A program made the translations under genes and the position numbers. Source: Microcaldota archaeon (lineage in GTDB: Archaea > Micrarchaeota > Micrarchaeia > Anstonellales > J096). Taken from it: a DNA stretch of 41,261 nt. Shown here piece by piece: positions 8,523 through 19,800 of the stretch. The stretch spans positions 1 through 41,261 of the forward strand of contig WAKO01000013.1 in NCBI GenBank assembly GCA_015523325.1, read 5' to 3'. The notes under the pieces were generated by a model. It did not search any database. It was not told where the DNA came from and saw only the letters and a program-made list of their open reading frames with translations. Numbering within the stretch: the first letter of the stretch is position 1; every line of letters begins with the position of its first letter.

Positions 8523-9719
8523 ATGAATTTTATGAAGAACATAAGGGTGGTGAGAGGAAACTATACTCCTGTAGAGGAGTTAGAAGTAGAAATAGTTGAG
8601 AGAAAGGGGCTAGGCCATCCTGACACTCTTATAGATGGAATAATGGAGAGCATAAGCATAGAGCTCTCAAAGCTTTATTTAAATGAGTTTGGAAGGATTT
8701 TACACCACAATGTTGATAAAGGGCAAATTGTAGGGGGCAGAGCAAATCCTCGCTTTGGAGGAGGAGAGATTTTAGACCCTATCTATATCCTTTTGAGTGG
8801 AAGAGCAACATATGAGGTGGAAGGAATAGAATTTCCTGTTCAGGAAATAGCATTAAAAACCGCTAGAAATTATTTGAAAAAAGCAGTAAGGAATTTGGAT
8901 GTAGAGGGGGTTGTTATTGAGTCAAAGATAAGGCCAGGGAGTAAGGATTTGGTTGAGCTTTTTTTGAGAGGAAAGAAGCCTTTAGCTAATGATACAAGTT
9001 TTGGAGTGGGTTATGCCCCTCTCAGCACTTTGGAGAAAGTTGTTTTAGAAGTTGAGAAGTTTTTGAATAGCTCCTTCTACAAACAAAAAAACCCTTTTGT
9101 TGGAGAGGATATAAAGGTTATGGGATTGAGGGAAGGAGAAAAGATAAAGCTAACTATTGCAATGGCTTTTGTTGATAAGTTTGTTGAAAGCTTGGAAGAG
9201 TATTTTGAATTTAAGAACAAAGTAAAGAAGGACATAGAGAAAAGGGTTTCCTCTCTAACTGAGAAGGAGGTAGAGGTTTATTTGAATAGCGCTGATGAAG
9301 GAGAGAGCGTTTACTTAACTGTTAGTGGAACTAGTGCTGAGGCTGGAGATGATGGAGAGGTGGGGAGAGGAAATAGGGCTAATGGTTTAATAACTCCTTT
9401 AAGGCTTATGACATTGGAGGCTGCTGCTGGAAAAAATCCTGTAAACCATGTTGGAAAGCTTTATTCTGTCCTAGCATTTAAGATAGCTCAGGAAATAACA
9501 ACAGAGTTGGAAGGAAAAGAAATTAAGGATGTTTCAGTTTCTCTGCTCTCTCAAATAGGAAAACCTATAGATGAGCCAAAGATGGCATTCATAGAATTAG
9601 TTGGGGAGGATACAGAAAAATATAAGGATAAAGCGTACTACATTGTTGAAAGAAACTTAGAAAACATTGAGGAATTAACAAAAGAGATATTAGAGAGAAA
9701 ACACCCAATATATTATTGA
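8523..9719 (+). CDS. mat: Archaeal-type S-adenosylmethionine synthetase
   Basis: [84 protein letters not shown] are signatures of the archaeal MAT. Confidence 0.95.
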   Translation: MNFMKNIRVVRGNYTPVEELEVEIVERKGLGHPDTLIDGIMESISIELSKLYLNEFGRILHHNVDKGQIVGGRANPRFGGGEILDPIYILLSGRATYEVEGIEFPVQEIALKTARNYLKKAVRNLDVEGVVIESKIRPGSKDLVELFLRGKKPLANDTSFGVGYAPLSTLEKVVLEVEKFLNSSFYKQKNPFVGEDIKVMGLREGEKIKLTIAMAFVDKFVESLEEYFEFKNKVKKDIEKRVSSLTEKEVEVYLNSADEGESVYLTVSGTSAEAGDDGEVGRGNRANGLITPLRLMTLEAAAGKNPVNHVGKLYSVLAFKIAQEITTELEGKEIKDVSVSLLSQIGKPIDEPKMAFIELVGEDTEKYKDKAYYIVERNLENIEELTKEILERKHPIYY

Positions 9720-9806
9720 GTTTTGAGGTTTTATTTGGTGTTTTTTAGTTTCTCGGATTGATTTTGAAAAGGAATAGGTTTTAAATTTCCATGCTTAAAT
9801 TTATTT

Positions 9807-10490
9807 GTGCAAAAAGAGAATGTTGTTGAAGGCTCTCTCAAAAATGAGATTTTTATAAATTTCTTGCTTTTTTTCCTATTCTCTATTTTTCTCTCATTTT
9901 CCTTTAACCTCATTTTTGAAAACGCGAGAGTAACTTTTCTTTATTATTTAGAGTCAACAGGAGAAGAGCTAGAGCTTTTCCTTAGCTTTGTTTTTGAAGT
10001 TGTTGCTTTTTCCTTACTCAGCTTACTCTTAATCTATTTTATTGAAAAAGAGGTTTTTTTTAGCAAGGTTTTCTTAATTGGGTATTTTGTTTTCTTTTCA
10101 TTTTTTTATGTAGTCGCCTTTTTTCCGTTCTCTTTTAGCATGATAATTTATAAGGATTATATGGAGTATAGCTATTCTTATTTATCTTCTCTTGACTTTT
10201 TGATATTTTTTGTCACTGTGGCGGTTTCCTCTTTATTACTAACCCGGGTTTTTGAGCTAGGAAAACTTGAGAGAGAAGGGCTTAAGCTTAATGTTCTCAT
10301 TCCCTCCGCCATCTCTTTTGGTTGTGTGGGTTGTGGATTTCTTTTAACTTATTTATTGAGTATTTTAGGAGTTGCTTTAATATTTCCTTTAGGGGGATTA
10401 GAAGTCAGGCTTATCTCTCTCTTAACCCTACTTTTTGTTTCTTTATGGGGTTGGAAAAATCATGAAAACACTAGGTTTAAAAATACATAA
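9807..10490 (+). CDS. Hypothetical multi-TM protein with GCVGCG motif
   Basis: Several hydrophobic helices; AISFGCVGCGFLLTYLLSILGVALIFPLGGLEV near the C-terminus. Confidence 0.55.
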   Translation: MQKENVVEGSLKNEIFINFLLFFLFSIFLSFSFNLIFENARVTFLYYLESTGEELELFLSFVFEVVAFSLLSLLLIYFIEKEVFFSKVFLIGYFVFFSFFYVVAFFPFSFSMIIYKDYMEYSYSYLSSLDFLIFFVTVAVSSLLLTRVFELGKLEREGLKLNVLIPSAISFGCVGCGFLLTYLLSILGVALIFPLGGLEVRLISLLTLLFVSLWGWKNHENTRFKNT

Positions 10491-10549
10491 CAGAACATTA
10501 ATAGCATAGGGATTGAAAGTCTAAGTTAAAAGAGTTAAGAGGTGAGAGA

Positions 10550-10834
10550 ATGGAAGAGCAAAAAGACAATGTAATTTATGTGGGTAAAAAGCCAACAATG
10601 GGCTATGTTTTGGCAGCTTTAACCCAATTTACAAATGGAGCCAAAGAAGTTATTGTAAAAGCAAGAGGCAAATTGACTGCAAAGGCAATAACAGTGGCTG
10701 AGGTTTTGAGGAATAAATACCTCCCTCAAGCAGAGGTTAAGAGCGTAAAAATAGGAACAGAGGAAGTTACAGGAGAAGATGGAAAAACAATAAGGGTTTC
10801 TTCAATTGAAATAACCTTGGAGAAAAACGAATAA
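10550..10834 (+). CDS. albA: Alba DNA/RNA-binding chromatin protein
   Basis: NVIYVGKKPTMGYVLAALTQFTNGAKEVIVKARGKLTAKAITVAEVLRNKYLP. Confidence 0.95.
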   Translation: MEEQKDNVIYVGKKPTMGYVLAALTQFTNGAKEVIVKARGKLTAKAITVAEVLRNKYLPQAEVKSVKIGTEEVTGEDGKTIRVSSIEITLEKNE

Positions 10835-10946
10835 TTTCTTCTCTTTTTGTTTTGTTTTTACCCTATTATTGATTTAGGAGTGGCTGAGCTTTTATTAGTT
10901 GAGCTTATTAGTTAGGATTTTTAATTTCCTATCCTTTAATTATACT

Positions 10947-13337
10947 ATGGTTTTCAAAGAAGCACAAAAACCAGCTCAAACTCAACAGCTAAATCCTATT
11001 CAGGATTTTCTTAATTCTCTTGAATCTCCTGAAACCCTGGCATTTTCCCATCATTTTGGAAAAGATGTTTACTTATTCTTAGCTAGCAAGGATAGCTTGG
11101 GAAAGGCTTCTAAATACTATTTTGATTTATTAATAGAAAGTGAAGAAGATGAAAAAGAGAAAGGATGGTTAGCTTTAACTAAACAAAGTATTATGGATGC
11201 TTATGAGAAGGGAAATTTTGACACCTTTTATAATCATTTAAATTCATTAGAAGAGAGGGGTTTTGACACAACCATTCTTCAATTTTTAGCTTTTAAAAAA
11301 TGGGGGGAATCTATTAAAATAAATGATAAAGAAGGATTGTTCTCTCCAATACTCAAGGAATTGTATTCAAACAAAACCTTCCAAGCTCTTTTAGGAAAAT
11401 GGGAAATAGCTAGGAAAAGCAACAACGTTCCTGCCCTTAGCTTTTATGGAACTTTAATAAACTTTTTTCAAAGTTATTACTGGAATTTGAGTGTTCTGAG
11501 GGATAAATTTTCACATATTGGGGGAATAGAGAAACTAGCAGATGCTTCTTATAATCTTAATACAAAAGTAGTGGAGTTGACAGCTAGCTTAAATGGAAAG
11601 TTTTCCTCAATAGCGCAAAAGAATTTTGAAGATCTTAGAAAAGAGGAGAAAGAAGAGATTTCCTCCTTTATTAGTGAATCTGAAAAGAAAGTAACCCACT
11701 TAAGGAAGGTAAGCTCTGCACTAGCCTTTCTTTTACCCCTCTCCTCATTTGAGGAATTAGAAAACAGTGAAGAATTGAATGATTTAATTTCAAAAGCAAA
11801 TGAATTGATGAATAGCGCAATAAATTTACTGGAAGGGGAAGGGAAGGAAGAGTTTAGAGGAGCTTTAAATTCTTATTATGAAAGTTTGAAAAAAGCTATT
11901 TTTTCTTTGAGCCTTAATGAAGTGGTTGATTATGATGAAGTGAATAGGGTTTTGAAAGCATTGGAGTTTGAGAGGGCATTAGCTTTGGGAGAAATTAAGC
12001 CTTCTTTTGACTCTCCTGAGTTTAAGAATGTGGAGGAGGCTTTGAACTTTCTTGAAAAAAAAGCAAAGAATGCAGAAACAGCTATAGAATTTGAGTACTT
12101 TAGTCAGGTTGTTTCTAATTTTATTGTTAACAAGTTTCTTTCAAATGAAATTAATGAGGAAGGGTTTTCCTCTTATTCAAAGAGGTTTAAAGAGATTTAT
12201 AGAAAAGCAAAGGAGAGAGGCTTGCCTGCTAATGCATTGAGTTGGTTTGTTGGCATTTCCTCTCTAAAAAATCTTTCTGAAAGTGAAAAGGAAAGGATTA
12301 GGGCATTTGTTGAAAAAGCAGTTGATTGGGTTTTTTATGGTTTAGATGTTGCTAGTGCTGCTTCTTTTGTTGCAGGGCTTTTTACTGGAGCCGGCTTTTT
12401 GGCTGGAGGTGCTCTTCAGGGATTAAAGTATGCTGGAAAAAGAATGGTGAGATGGTTTTTGAGAAGAGTTGTTAAAGAAGGGGCTGAGGAAGTAGGAGAA
12501 AAAGCATCGAGAGCTATTGTTGTGAGTGCTTTTGAAAAAATGATTAGGGAAAGGGCAACTAAAGCCCTTATGGGAAGGTTTTTTAGAATTGGAGAGGTTT
12601 CTTTTATTGCCTCCTCCTTAGGAAGGGGAAGCTTTGAAGTGTTGAGGGGAAATTGGGAAGGATTAGGAGATTTGGTTTTAGGGGCTTCTCTTTCTTCAAG
12701 GGCTTTCCTACTCTATTATTCAACTCCTGAAAAAGTGAGGTTTTTTAGTAAAGCGATGAGGGGGTTGGCTTCTCTTCTTTCCTCAAATATTGTTGTGGCT
12801 AGCTCATTAGGATGGGAATATATTGATTCAAGTGTTAAGGAGGGAGAAGAGGCTAGGGCTAGGGCTATTTCTTCAGGAGTTTTGGCATCAGAGCTTTTAT
12901 TTAGTTACTTTTTCTCAAACCTTAATTTTAGAGACCCTCCTTCAGCTGCTTTAGAGGAGCTTAAACAAGCAAGCCAAGGGAATTTTAGAAACAGCCTAAT
13001 AAGATTTGGAATACACATGGGAATAACTGGTTTGGTGCTTTTTGGAATGTTTGGTATGAATAAACTCATGGAGAAAATTCTAAGAGAAGAGGCAGGAGGT
13101 CAATTTATTCAAAGAAAGCAGGAAGGAAGTAGTTCAAATATTTCCCAAGGAGTATCTCCAAGGAATGGAAGTGTTCCTGCAGATTCCACTAGAGTTCAAG
13201 TAAATATTAATGTTGGAAATACTGATTCTTCTGATGTGGTGGAAGGGTTGTTTAAAAGGGAACATGGAACAACAACTAAAGATGAAGAGGAAAAGAAAAA
13301 AGAAAGAGAAGAGGAAAACAAAGAAGAGAACAACTGA
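10947..13337 (+). CDS. Large mostly helical hypothetical protein with Gly/Ala-rich hydrophobic segments and charged C-terminal tail
   Basis: Long ORF; likely ATG at 10947 (MVFKEAQKPAQTQQ...) rather than TTG at 10899. Hydrophobic segment DWVFYGLDVASAASFVAGLFTGAGFLAGGALQGL; second hydrophobic segment MGITGLVLFGMFGMNKLM; Lys/Glu-rich tail. Confidence 0.75.
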   Translation: MVFKEAQKPAQTQQLNPIQDFLNSLESPETLAFSHHFGKDVYLFLASKDSLGKASKYYFDLLIESEEDEKEKGWLALTKQSIMDAYEKGNFDTFYNHLNSLEERGFDTTILQFLAFKKWGESIKINDKEGLFSPILKELYSNKTFQALLGKWEIARKSNNVPALSFYGTLINFFQSYYWNLSVLRDKFSHIGGIEKLADASYNLNTKVVELTASLNGKFSSIAQKNFEDLRKEEKEEISSFISESEKKVTHLRKVSSALAFLLPLSSFEELENSEELNDLISKANELMNSAINLLEGEGKEEFRGALNSYYESLKKAIFSLSLNEVVDYDEVNRVLKALEFERALALGEIKPSFDSPEFKNVEEALNFLEKKAKNAETAIEFEYFSQVVSNFIVNKFLSNEINEEGFSSYSKRFKEIYRKAKERGLPANALSWFVGISSLKNLSESEKERIRAFVEKAVDWVFYGLDVASAASFVAGLFTGAGFLAGGALQGLKYAGKRMVRWFLRRVVKEGAEEVGEKASRAIVVSAFEKMIRERATKALMGRFFRIGEVSFIASSLGRGSFEVLRGNWEGLGDLVLGASLSSRAFLLYYSTPEKVRFFSKAMRGLASLLSSNIVVASSLGWEYIDSSVKEGEEARARAISSGVLASELLFSYFFSNLNFRDPPSAALEELKQASQGNFRNSLIRFGIHMGITGLVLFGMFGMNKLMEKILREEAGGQFIQRKQEGSSSNISQGVSPRNGSVPADSTRVQVNINVGNTDSSDVVEGLFKREHGTTTKDEEEKKKEREEENKEENN

Positions 13338-13376
13338 TTGAGTTATTAATTTAAAGCTGAGTGGAGATAGGGGTTT

Positions 13377-13823
13377 ATGAGAACTCCTTTACCAGAAGCT
13401 AGGCTTATTAAAAAAGAAGTGGTTTTTAGGATCCTTTACCCAGATGAAGAGGTTAGGTTATCTAAGAAAAGTGCAATAAGGTTTATAGCATTAAGCCTTG
13501 GATTGATCTCTCCTAATGAGAGTAGGAGAGGGTTTTTGGATGTCTTTGAATTAATATTTGAAAGGCATTTGAAAGGAGAAGGAATAACAGCAGGAGAAAT
13601 AGCAAGGGAATTAAGTCTTGATGATAAAACAGTTTACTATCACTTAAAGAAGCTCTTTAAGGCAGGGCTATTAACAAAAAAGGAAAACAATTACTTTTTA
13701 GGAGACTTATTTGAGAAGAACTTTGTGAGAGTGGTTAAAAGATTATATGAGAAAGATTTAGAGGAAATGATAAGCTCTCTTGAGAAAGTTTATAAGGCAA
13801 TAAGTAAAAATGAGAGTTATTAA
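13377..13823 (+). CDS. Winged helix-turn-helix transcriptional regulator
   Basis: GITAGEIARELSLDDKTVYYHLKKLFKAGLLTKKENNYFL is a wHTH (ArsR/MarR-like) signature. Confidence 0.8.
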   Translation: MRTPLPEARLIKKEVVFRILYPDEEVRLSKKSAIRFIALSLGLISPNESRRGFLDVFELIFERHLKGEGITAGEIARELSLDDKTVYYHLKKLFKAGLLTKKENNYFLGDLFEKNFVRVVKRLYEKDLEEMISSLEKVYKAISKNESY

Positions 13824-13866
13824 TGTAGGTATCTTTTTATTTATTACTAAGCTTAAGTTATTATAT

Positions 13867-16800
13867 ATGGAAAAAATTGTTAATTTCCTCAACCAATTCC
13901 AACCTTCCCTAGTTTCTAGAGTTTTTAGGATTGCTTTTTTCCTACTTCTCTTCCTCTCCTTTTCTTTTTCAAAAACCTATAACACTAAAATAGAGTATGA
14001 TAGCTTTATAAGGCAAGGAAATCTTTACATAAAAGCTTCAGTATTTGCATTCTCTTCTCAAGGAGAAGTGGTTGAGGAAAAATATTTGCAAGGAGCAGAG
14101 ATTAAGATTACTGTTGATGGAAATGAAGTTGGAAGAATAGTAACAAACAATGTTGAGAATATAGAAGTTGTAACTCCTCAAGGAACGTCTTCAGTTCAAA
14201 GGTTTTTTGGAGAGTTTAGCGGTTCTTTGAGCTCAAATAAATGTGCAGAGGTTGTGTTGAGCTTTAAAGGAACTGAAGTTAATGGAGATGTGTATTTGTC
14301 TTCTTCCTCCTCTTTTGTTGAGTGTCCTTTAGCAGCTGAGAACCCTATGCTAATTGCATTATCAAATTTCCTTAGGAGTTTTGTTTCAAACCCACTTTAC
14401 ATTCCTTTAATGCTTTTGTTTGGTTTGCTTGTAGCCTCTCTCTACACAAGAGGAACCGCATTCTTTGCCATCTTAGATTTAATAAGTCCTAAATTTCCTC
14501 TTCCAAAAATAAGCTATAGCTCGTTTTGGACTTACTCTCCTCACACACAAGCAAGAGTGGCTTTGAGAAGAGCAAACAGAGCTTTAGAAAGGAATTTTGC
14601 AATAGCCTTAAGAGAATTGGGAGCAAGAGGAGTTGGGAGAACACTCTCAGTGGATAGAGCTTTTACTTTACTTTTAGAGAGGATGAGAGCTAGGAGAGTA
14701 GTTGGTAATGATATTCTTGATAGAGCTTTAAGGAGATGGAGAGGAGGGAATAGAGGTGAAGCCATAGAGATTTTAAGAGCTCATATTCCAGAAACTCCTC
14801 AAAACGCTGGTTTTAGTGCAACTCTTGATTTGATTGCCCAACATTTAGCAAATACTGCTGTTTTAAATGCTTATGGGGAGAGAAAGCACTTACCTGAACC
14901 CCTTAGGAGCTTTGCTAGAGGTTTTAATAGAGAAGATATTTTATCAACCCGACAAAGCTCTTTAATTAAGAGGGGACTTACTGAATCTTGGTGGGGAATA
15001 AGTAGGTCTCTGAAGGCAATGACAACATATTTAACTCCTCTAGTAATTTTTAGAGCAACAAGGAGAGGGAGAGAAGCTTCAAGAAGGATTAGGAGAAGAG
15101 CTCTTGAAACACTTCAAGAAAGGCCTCCAAACCAAGCACAAAACCAAAGAGTTAATATGCCACTTTCAAGAAGGATTAGGGAAAGAGTTAGAGAGAGTGT
15201 TAGGAGAGGAGTTGCTAATTTAAGCCTAGCTATTGTTGGGAGAGAAGAGTTTAGCGGAGCAAGACTTATTGATCCAGAAGTTCATGCTAGAAACAAGTAT
15301 TATGACTTAATTTATGGTGTGGGGAGTGAAGCTCTAATTATCTTTACTTTAGAGAGGATTGCAGGAGGTTTTGAAAACTTATTGAGAACAGAGGAAGGAA
15401 GGGAAAGGCTTAGGAGGGCTTTTGCAAATGATGAGAGAGCTCTTTTAATACTTGAAGGGGTAAGGAGTGGAAACATTTCCTTACAAGAAGCAGCAAGGGA
15501 ATTAGTTTCTTCCCTAGGCATTCCAACTACTCAATCCCACAATCCCCATCATTTTTTAGAAAGGGTTTTTTTCTCTCTGGGTGTTTTGAATGAATTAAGT
15601 ATTGATTTAGGAAATGAGTTTGCAAGAATTTCAAGAGGGCTCTCTAACCTAGAAAACTTTAAAGGAACAAGTGAGGAAGAGCCAGATTTAACTAATTTGT
15701 TTATAGACATTGAATCTCTATTAAGCGGTGAGTTTAGATTCTTCAATAGAGAAGCATCTATTGTTTTGGGAGCTTTAAGGACTGCTATGGCTTTGGAGAA
15801 CCAAGCTATCCAAATGAGACAGCAAGGAGGAGAAGGGACAGGAGAGAGAAGGCTATTATTTATGGATAGGTATGAGAGGCTTTACTATTCTCTTAGGGAT
15901 TCTCTAAACCAAGCACAATCCCAAGGTTTGGAGCTAACCTTCTTTTTGGATAGGGAAAATATTCATCAACAAACCCCTCTTAGAGATCCATTCTTTTTAT
16001 CTTTCTTAAAGAACCTCCAATACTTTGCTGAGAATGGAGTTTTGGATGTAGAGAGGGCTTATGCATTTACAGCTTTGGAGTTGTTTAATGGATATTATGG
16101 AGTCTACAAATCCCCTGAGATCTTTGAGAATGTTCCTAAAGAGGTGTTTAGTGCATTAGTTTCTGGAGAGGAATATGTTTCCCATTTAAGAGAAGAGATA
16201 AATAATTATTCTCAAAGAGCGAATAGGGAAGAAATAGCTAGAGTTAAGCTAGCTTTGCTTATGAGTAGAGGGGAAAACGCTAGCTTTTATTTGAGGGAAG
16301 AAAATTTAGAGCACTTTGCAAGGCTTCTTGGCTTGGAGGGAGAAGTAAATTATGAGAGGGCGCTCTCACATTTAAGGAGGAGAGCCTCTAGGTTGGAGGA
16401 AAACACTTTATTAGAGCTAGAGAGGCTTGTTGATGATGATATATTGGGAAGGGAACTTCCACAAATCCTAGCTTTAAACAGGAGGGAGTTTAATTCAGTT
16501 CTAAGAGCATTTAGAGCTCCTATATCTGAAGAGTTTAGGAGCCTTGGGGAATCTTTAAACGAGAGAGTAAAGCAGGAAGTAATGCAATCAGTTTTTGCTT
16601 TAAGGGCTTTAATGTTTTTAGCATCAAATGGAAATGTTGAGATTAACTTGAATACTTTGAGGGAAAGAGGACTAGGAGAATTAATTCCAGAAGGAGTGGA
16701 AGGAAGAGAAGTACAAACACTCTTAAGAACTAACCTACTTAATGCTTTGCTTGATACATCCATTCCTCTACAAACAAGATTAGATATTGGAAGAGCAGTA

Positions 16801-19800
16801 TCAGGAGAGTTTTTAGAGAATGAAGTGTTTAACTCTCATGATAGAGGAGAGAGAGTTTTTGGAATCCCTATTAGGATGGAATGGAATTACTTTTCCACCC
16901 CTTTCACAAGAGATACTTTTGTAACTATCAGGGGAACAACTGGAACTGCCCCTTTTGAAGGTCAATATGCTAAGATTAGAAGAACTGCGATGTTGGAGTA
17001 TCTCTACAACAGGTTTGCTGGAGAAAAAGAGTTTGGGTTGGAGGATTATGAAGGATTTCTCTCAAATATAGCTAGCGCTATGCTTAATGTTAAAGGAAGA
17101 AACACTTGGATTGATTCATCACAACACTTTAACTCCCTTGCTTATATGATAAATGCTTTCAAGGCCTATGCGTTAAAGGAGTTTGGTGTCAATATAAATG
17201 ATCCTGTTGAAGTTAATTTTGCATTAACTCAACACGACTCTCAAGAACTCTACAATGCAATGAGGAGTAGAAATTTCTCATTGTCTACTGATGAGGTTAG
17301 TGAAGGGTCTTGGTTTTATATTAAGGAGGTTGGATATGTTCCTTTCTTTTCTTTTGAGATATTTGATTTGAATATGCTTCCTTCTCCCAAAGCAGAGAAG
17401 GTTTTCAAGGAAATAGAGTCAATAAAACTTAGAGGAGAGGTTGGGGAAAATGACTTTAAGAAAATGGTCAATGCTATTGCTCAATTAGCTTCAAGAGAGT
17501 TTGGAGTTTCATCTTACTTAATACCCCAAAGCGCCCATCCTATTGGAATTCATTACGTTGTGATAGAGAATGGAATATCAAAACCAATTGCTATAGAGAA
17601 TCTTAGTGAATCCCCTCTCGCCCATAAACTATTAATTGAAAGACCTCAAGTTAGAGAGGAGTTTGCAGAGTTTTTTGCAGAAGCTGCATTAAGCAACAAC
17701 CCAGAGCTAATCGAAATACTTAGATCTGCTTTTGTGGAGGCAGATGTTTTTTTGAGATATAAGGGAGAGGGTCACCTAATAGAGGGAGAAGAAGCAGTTC
17801 AAGAGATTGAAAGGAGAAGGGCAGAGGTTGAAGAGAGGAGTAGGTTGTTAACCTCTGCTGTTTTTGAGGATAATGATTTTGAAAGAGTTCTTCAAAGAGT
17901 TAATGCCAGAAATGTTGAGGAGTTTTTTGAGAGGCTAGGGATAACAAGAGAAGATGCCTCTAGGTCATTAGATATTTTAATTAGGAGGTTGGAGAGGGAA
18001 ATAGAGGGAAGAGGAATAGGGGAAAGAATAACTTCCATCTTTGGAGATGAGGAAAGAAGCATAATTAATAGAGCTAGAGAAATAAGAAATAAGATTGAAG
18101 AGGAGGGTTTGAATTCTTTAAATGCCAGAGAGGTTGCTTTTATATTTAGGTATTCTCAAGTTCCTCCTTCAAATTTAGAGGGGGTTAGAAATTTTGGAGA
18201 AGCATTATTTTCCTATGCTCTACAAACTAGGGATAGGGAATTGCTATCTTTGATTTTTAGAGGCCTTAGTATTTCCCACTACATTATCCTCTCCACAGAG
18301 CTTTACACTAACTCAAGAGGAGGAGTTAGGGAACGTTTGAAGGAACAATTAAAGAACATTCTCCACAATTGGGAAAACTCTGGCTTTGCTTCAGCAGCTG
18401 CTTGTTTTGCTTTTGAATTATCTGAAAAGGCTAGAGAATACGATTTTGTATATGATTTGAGGAACACAATAGTTGGCTCAGCACATCAAATAAAGGAAAG
18501 GTTGAATAGAGACTTATTCCATGTTTCTCTTCCAACCTCTGAGAATTCCTTAATCAATAGGTTTGTTAATTTAGAATTAGTTAGGTCACTCCTCTACTAC
18601 TATCAAAGAGGAAAATTTGCTACTTTGGATGCCCTTGGGAGTTTTTTGTTTGATGGAACAATGCATGTATTTGGAAGAGAACTTGAAGGACAAAGGAGGA
18701 TATTGAATGCTGTAGAGCTTATGAAATATACTAATTATGATATACTTAGAAAGTACGAGACTAACAGAGCTTATAAAGAGTTTATGGATTCTTTGGAGAG
18801 GCAAAGGAGGGTTTTTGCAGATCCTCTTGAAAGTTTGAAGGTTAGGGCTGATTATAGTGATGAAATGCTGTTTGATACTGCAGCAGTAGGAAGGGATGTG
18901 GGATTAACATTTGGAGCTGTTGATCCTGGAAAAAGAGATGGAAAGATAGCTGCAATATTTCATATAAAGAGCAGCCTAGCTTTTCCAGAGCTTTTCACAT
19001 CTACAGGAGTTTTGGGATATGGAGAGGCTCCTAAGGATTACTCCCTCTTTTCTTCCTCCTTTACCCCTGCTTTAGTTGGATTTGGAGCAGGAGCTTTGTT
19101 TGGATTTACTCCAGCAGTATTGGGAGGGGCTTTGGGAATAGCTAGTTCTAGGTTATTAAAGGATAAGATTGGAGGAAAACTAATATTAAGTGAAAAAGAG
19201 TTCTTAAAAAAACTGGGAGAAAAGCTAGTTAAATCAAATGTTCATGGAATGACAACTGCCTTTGCCCCAAAGTTGTTTTATGCTAATTTCATAGGTTATA
19301 TCTTAGCTCTGACCTCCTTTTCAAGAGAATTCATGTTTCCTTCTGCATCTGATGTTAAGGCTTTAAAGTTTGGAGAAAGGGATGTTAGAAGTCCTAAAAA
19401 GGGCTGGTTTACAGAGGTTCCAAGAGAGAGCTCAGCTCTTTTCTCATTACTTACAAAACCTTTTCCTTATGTAGTTCCTCAAGCCCTCTCTTTAACATTA
19501 TTCCCTAAAGCAGGGCCGTTGAGCCTGCTTTCTTTTCCAGCTTGGGCTTTATTATCTAGACTTTCTAAGGAGAAGACAGGATTAACATTGGGGGAAAGAC
19601 TAGCAAGATATTTCCCTACTGAGCATTTACAACAAGGTTCAGTGGATGAGGCTAAATTTAGGAGGCCTGGAGCCCTTCATGACTTTTCTGGTTGGTATAG
19701 CACACATATTGGGTTAATGGGTGGACCTTCAGTAAATCCTGGATTGAGTTATGTTGACTTTTATGAGGGCTATTATAAAGTTGAGCCTGGAATACTCTCC

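Noticed and set aside
10947-13337. Firm call of polymorphic toxin
   Set aside because: Only a loose compositional resemblance to pre-toxin segments; no toxin domain or immunity gene recognised.
14541-18804. Several minus-strand ORFs (14541, 15312, 15549, 16350, 18586) inside the giant gene
   Set aside because: Ser/Leu-rich shadow ORFs produced by the antisense of Arg/Glu-rich coding sequence; no start signals or motifs.
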